Assembly (NCBI GenBank): GCA_045110475.1
Contig: JBGCGC010000133.1
Location: forward strand, 71,950-135,949
From: Granulosicoccus sp045110475
GTDB taxonomy: Bacteria > Pseudomonadota > Gammaproteobacteria > Granulosicoccales > Granulosicoccaceae
DNA: 64,000 nucleotides
Direction: 5' to 3'
Shown here piece by piece: positions 61,789 to 64,000 of this stretch (positions within the stretch are counted from its first letter, which is position 1; the number at the start of each line of letters is the position of its first letter). The position numbers were made by a program, and so were the translations under genes. The notes under the pieces are model-generated. The model had not been told where the DNA came from. It ran no database searches and saw only the letters and a list, made by a program, of their open reading frames with translations.

Positions 61789-63813
61789 ATGAAGTACACC
61801 AAGGCCTTCCCGAGACGTGTTGTGGAGATTCCGCATCAGACACTACGAATGCCTGATGGCTGCAAGCTTTCAGCTCGAATCTGGTTGCCTGACGATGCCA
61901 CATCACGACCGGTTCCGGCCATCATCGAACATCTACCCTATCGAAAAAGAGATGGAACTATAGTGCGTGATCAGTTGACGCATCCCTGGTTTGCCGGGCA
62001 CGGCTATGCCTGTATCCGGGTAGACATGCGCGGCAACGGTGATTCGCAAGGTCTGATGAGCGATGAATACACGCAGCAGGAACTTGAAGATGCCTGTGCA
62101 GTTATCGATTGGGCAAGCAGGCAGCCATTTTGCTCCGGTACTGTGGGTATGATGGGCATATCCTGGGGCGGGTTTAATTCGTTACAGGTCGCCGCCATGC
62201 GTCCACCGGCGCTCAAGGCAATTATCACGCTGTGCTCCACCACGGATCGTTTCGCCGATGATATTCATTTTAAAGGTGGCTGCCTGCTAGGGGAGAACGT
62301 CGGCTGGGCTGCTAACATGCTGTCCTATTCATCCAGACCGCCTGATCCGATGCTGATAGGTGATGACTGGCGCAAGCTGTGGATGGAGCGATTGGAGAAC
62401 ATGCCCTTTCTGGCATCCACCTGGCTCAGACACCAGCATCGCGATGCGTATTGGAAACATGGGTCTGTCTGTGAAGACTACGCGGCCATTGATGCAGCGG
62501 TTCTTTCGATAGGTGGCTGGCACGATGGGTATCGAAACACGATCAGTCATTTGGTAGAAAATTTGGAAGCGCCAGTGAAAGGCATTGTAGGACCGTGGAT
62601 TCATAAATACCCTCACTACGCAGCGCCACAGCCTGCTATCGGTTTCCTGCAGGAGGCAAAACGCTGGTGGGATCACTGGTTAAAGGGTGAATCTACCGGA
62701 GTTGATACTGATCCGGCTTACCGCGTGTGGTTGATGGATAGCGTCCAACCGCAACGGTGGTTGCCAGAGCGTCCCGGTCGCTGGATTGCCGAAGCGTGTT
62801 GGCCTTCGTCAAATATATCAATGCAGCAGTGGCATTTGCAGTCAGGCGCTCGCGGAGCTCATCTTGCACAGACTGCCTCACCTTCTGAGCTTGATGTTCA
62901 CATAAATACATCACAGATCTGTGGACAAGCAGCAGGCGAGTATTTTCCGTTTGCGTTTGGGCCGGAATTACCTGACGAACAAAGCGTCGATGATGATCGG
63001 TCAATAGTGTTCGATTCATGTGTTCAACGACACCCGCTGGACATCCTCGGCGCGGCTCAGATCGCACTGACTGCAATACCTGATGGTCGTTCCGGTCAGG
63101 TGTGTATACGACTTTGCGATGTTCGGCCCGATGGTGATAGTGCCTTGATAACGCACGGCGTGGTGAACCTTGCACATGCACAATCTGCTGAACAGCCTGT
63201 ACAACTGATACCAGGGAACGAGGTTCAGGTGTTACTGACTCTGGATCAGATAGCGTATCGATTGCCAGCGGGTCATCGATTAAGAGTCGCTGTATCCAGC
63301 ACTTACTGGCCGTATATCTGGCCAGCACGCGACGAAGGTGGTTGTCGTTTGCGATCCGGATCATTATTACTACCCTGCAGAACCGGTGAACCGGCAGACA
63401 AGGATGAGGTAAATTTCGAACCGCCCGAAGCAGCACCCGCCTGGCAGGCTGAAGTATTGCGAACGTCGTCATCGACGCGCAAAGTCGTGTGTGACGAGGC
63501 AACTGGTATTGTATCCACACTTGTCAGCAATGACTTTGGTGAGAACAGGGATTTGCAACATGGATTGATATCTGGCAGTGAAACCAGCGAATGCTGGTCA
63601 ATACATCCCGACGATCCTTTATCTGCCGAAGTACAGATTAGCTGGGAACAAACTGGTGGACGAGATGACTGGCACTGGTCCACCAGTGTGACCATGACCA
63701 TGCACTGTGATGCGAATTTTTTTTATCTTTCCGGGTATCTGATTGCTCGTGAAGGGGACGATATTGTTTTCGAGGCCGAGTATGCGGACGATATACGACG
63801 CGAGTATGTCTAG
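61789..63813 (+). CDS. CocE/NonD-type serine hydrolase (X-Pro dipeptidyl-peptidase S15 family)
   Basis: 674-residue hydrolase: alpha/beta domain with nucleophile Ser125 in MMGISWGGFN, acid Asp in GGWHDGYRNT, His in GPWIHKYPH, then a C-terminal jelly-roll domain (~330-560) with LPAGHRLRVAVSSTYWPYIWP, and about 100 further residues. Members cleave ester or amide bonds, including acylated amino acids, cocaine and glutaryl compounds. No signal peptide is seen, so it is cytoplasmic. Divergent from a peptide-type importer, which would feed its substrate. Confidence 0.9.
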   Translation: MKYTKAFPRRVVEIPHQTLRMPDGCKLSARIWLPDDATSRPVPAIIEHLPYRKRDGTIVRDQLTHPWFAGHGYACIRVDMRGNGDSQGLMSDEYTQQELEDACAVIDWASRQPFCSGTVGMMGISWGGFNSLQVAAMRPPALKAIITLCSTTDRFADDIHFKGGCLLGENVGWAANMLSYSSRPPDPMLIGDDWRKLWMERLENMPFLASTWLRHQHRDAYWKHGSVCEDYAAIDAAVLSIGGWHDGYRNTISHLVENLEAPVKGIVGPWIHKYPHYAAPQPAIGFLQEAKRWWDHWLKGESTGVDTDPAYRVWLMDSVQPQRWLPERPGRWIAEACWPSSNISMQQWHLQSGARGAHLAQTASPSELDVHINTSQICGQAAGEYFPFAFGPELPDEQSVDDDRSIVFDSCVQRHPLDILGAAQIALTAIPDGRSGQVCIRLCDVRPDGDSALITHGVVNLAHAQSAEQPVQLIPGNEVQVLLTLDQIAYRLPAGHRLRVAVSSTYWPYIWPARDEGGCRLRSGSLLLPCRTGEPADKDEVNFEPPEAAPAWQAEVLRTSSSTRKVVCDEATGIVSTLVSNDFGENRDLQHGLISGSETSECWSIHPDDPLSAEVQISWEQTGGRDDWHWSTSVTMTMHCDANFFYLSGYLIAREGDDIVFEAEYADDIRREYV

Positions 63814-63851
63814 TGTAGTGTGACCTTCAAACGCTTCAAACAGCGGTTTGT

Positions 63852-63932
63852 CCAGGGGGCAGCCGCTAGGCGCGAGCTCAAAAAGGTATCGGGTATACCT
63901 TGAGAGCGAGCAACAACGCGGATGACCCCTGG
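63852..63932. repeat. 81-bp imperfect hairpin, possible mobile or dispersed repeat unit
   Basis: Two 38-base arms around a five-base loop. Ends CCAGGGG / CCCCTGG pair perfectly, followed by CCGC/GCGG; the apex AAGGTAT-CGGGT-ATACCTT pairs over seven bases; the middle is partly mismatched. Downstream are further GC-rich words up to the window edge. It lies 38 bases after the hydrolase stop, with no clear gene around it. Function and copy number cannot be told from this window. Confidence 0.5.
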
Positions 63933-64000
63933 ACGAGCCGCCCTTCGGGAGACCACCAAAACACCCTCCGCCGCGTTGCTGTTCTTGACAAGGATCCCGA

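Noticed and set aside
62693..63520. 275-residue minus-strand frame within the CocE-type gene
   Set aside because: Arg/His/Val-rich shadow of the hydrolase reading frame; no domain or start signal.
63814..64000. tmRNA, RNase P or SRP RNA at the right edge
   Set aside because: None of the conserved sequence blocks of these RNAs was found; only the hairpin is supported.
1..64000. CRISPR arrays, tRNA genes, rRNA, prophage or insertion sequence genes
   Set aside because: Reading through the gaps gave no regular repeat-spacer arrays, no cloverleaf with CCA-type ends and no transposase or integrase frames.

Overview
The window is a chromosomal segment of a purple phototrophic proteobacterium. It carries most of a photosynthesis gene cluster with type-II (quinone) reaction-centre genes: pufL (cut by the left edge), pufM, pufC and puhA, light-independent protochlorophyllide reductase bchLNB, Mg-chelatase bchHID, and the PpsR/AerR regulator pair. 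The tetrahaem PufC, fused PntA/PntB transhydrogenase and general gene content suggest a gammaproteobacterium, probably an aerobic or facultative anoxygenic phototroph. That placement is inference. pufBA, bchCXYZ, crtI and other carotenoid genes, and a cyclase gene (acsF or bchE) are not in the window.

Layout. 1-2.7 kb: pufL'-pufM-pufC, ending in a strong terminator. 2.9-5.2 kb: hemC and an orphan receiver-histidine kinase. 5.2-23.2 kb: one uninterrupted minus-strand run, read bchF-bchN-bchB-bchH-bchL-bchM-lhaA-puhA-puhB-puhC-puhE-bchI-bchD-bchO-crtB, with very short gaps or start/stop overlaps. 23.2-25.8 kb: aerR/ppaA and ppsR/crtJ on the plus strand, divergent from bchF, with one PpsR-type box (TGT-N12-ACA) on each divergent promoter. 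26.1-30.5 kb: bchG-pucC-like-bchP-tspO, again with a PpsR-type box at the promoter. 30.6-33.6 kb: pntAB.

Accessory right half. 33.7-37.1 kb: a signalling locus with an OmpR-type regulator, a one-TM protein of unknown function and a membrane-bound histidine-kinase-like protein that has lost the ATP-binding motifs; a perfect inverted repeat lies between the divergent genes. 37.1-41.7 kb: modABC (minus) facing dgkA and a tungstate-type permease/ATPase pair without its own binding protein. 41.7-46.9 kb: ilvE-type aminotransferase, VUT-family transporter, LuxR-type regulator, ureidoglycolate lyase, an orphan NMT1-type binding protein and a DUF374 acyltransferase. 46.9-50.3 kb: a cytochrome P450 overlapping by 4 bp a fatty-acyl-AMP-ligase/acyl-carrier-protein fusion, the best candidate for an uncharacterised small pathway. 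50.5-54.1 kb: a dimethylglycine/sarcosine dehydrogenase-like flavoprotein behind a BetI/TetR-like palindrome, and an aldo/keto reductase. 54.1-56.3 kb: a PAS protein and a DUF481 outer-membrane protein. 56.6-63.8 kb: a complete dipeptide-type ABC importer divergent from a CocE/S15 hydrolase. The last 190 bases hold a long imperfect hairpin.

The left half makes bacteriochlorophyll (hemC, bchHID, bchM, bchLNB, bchF, bchG, bchP), carotenoid (crtB) and the reaction centre with its assembly factors (puf, puh, lhaA), under a redox/light repressor and its antirepressor. The right half is mainly transport, nitrogen/one-carbon catabolism and sensing.
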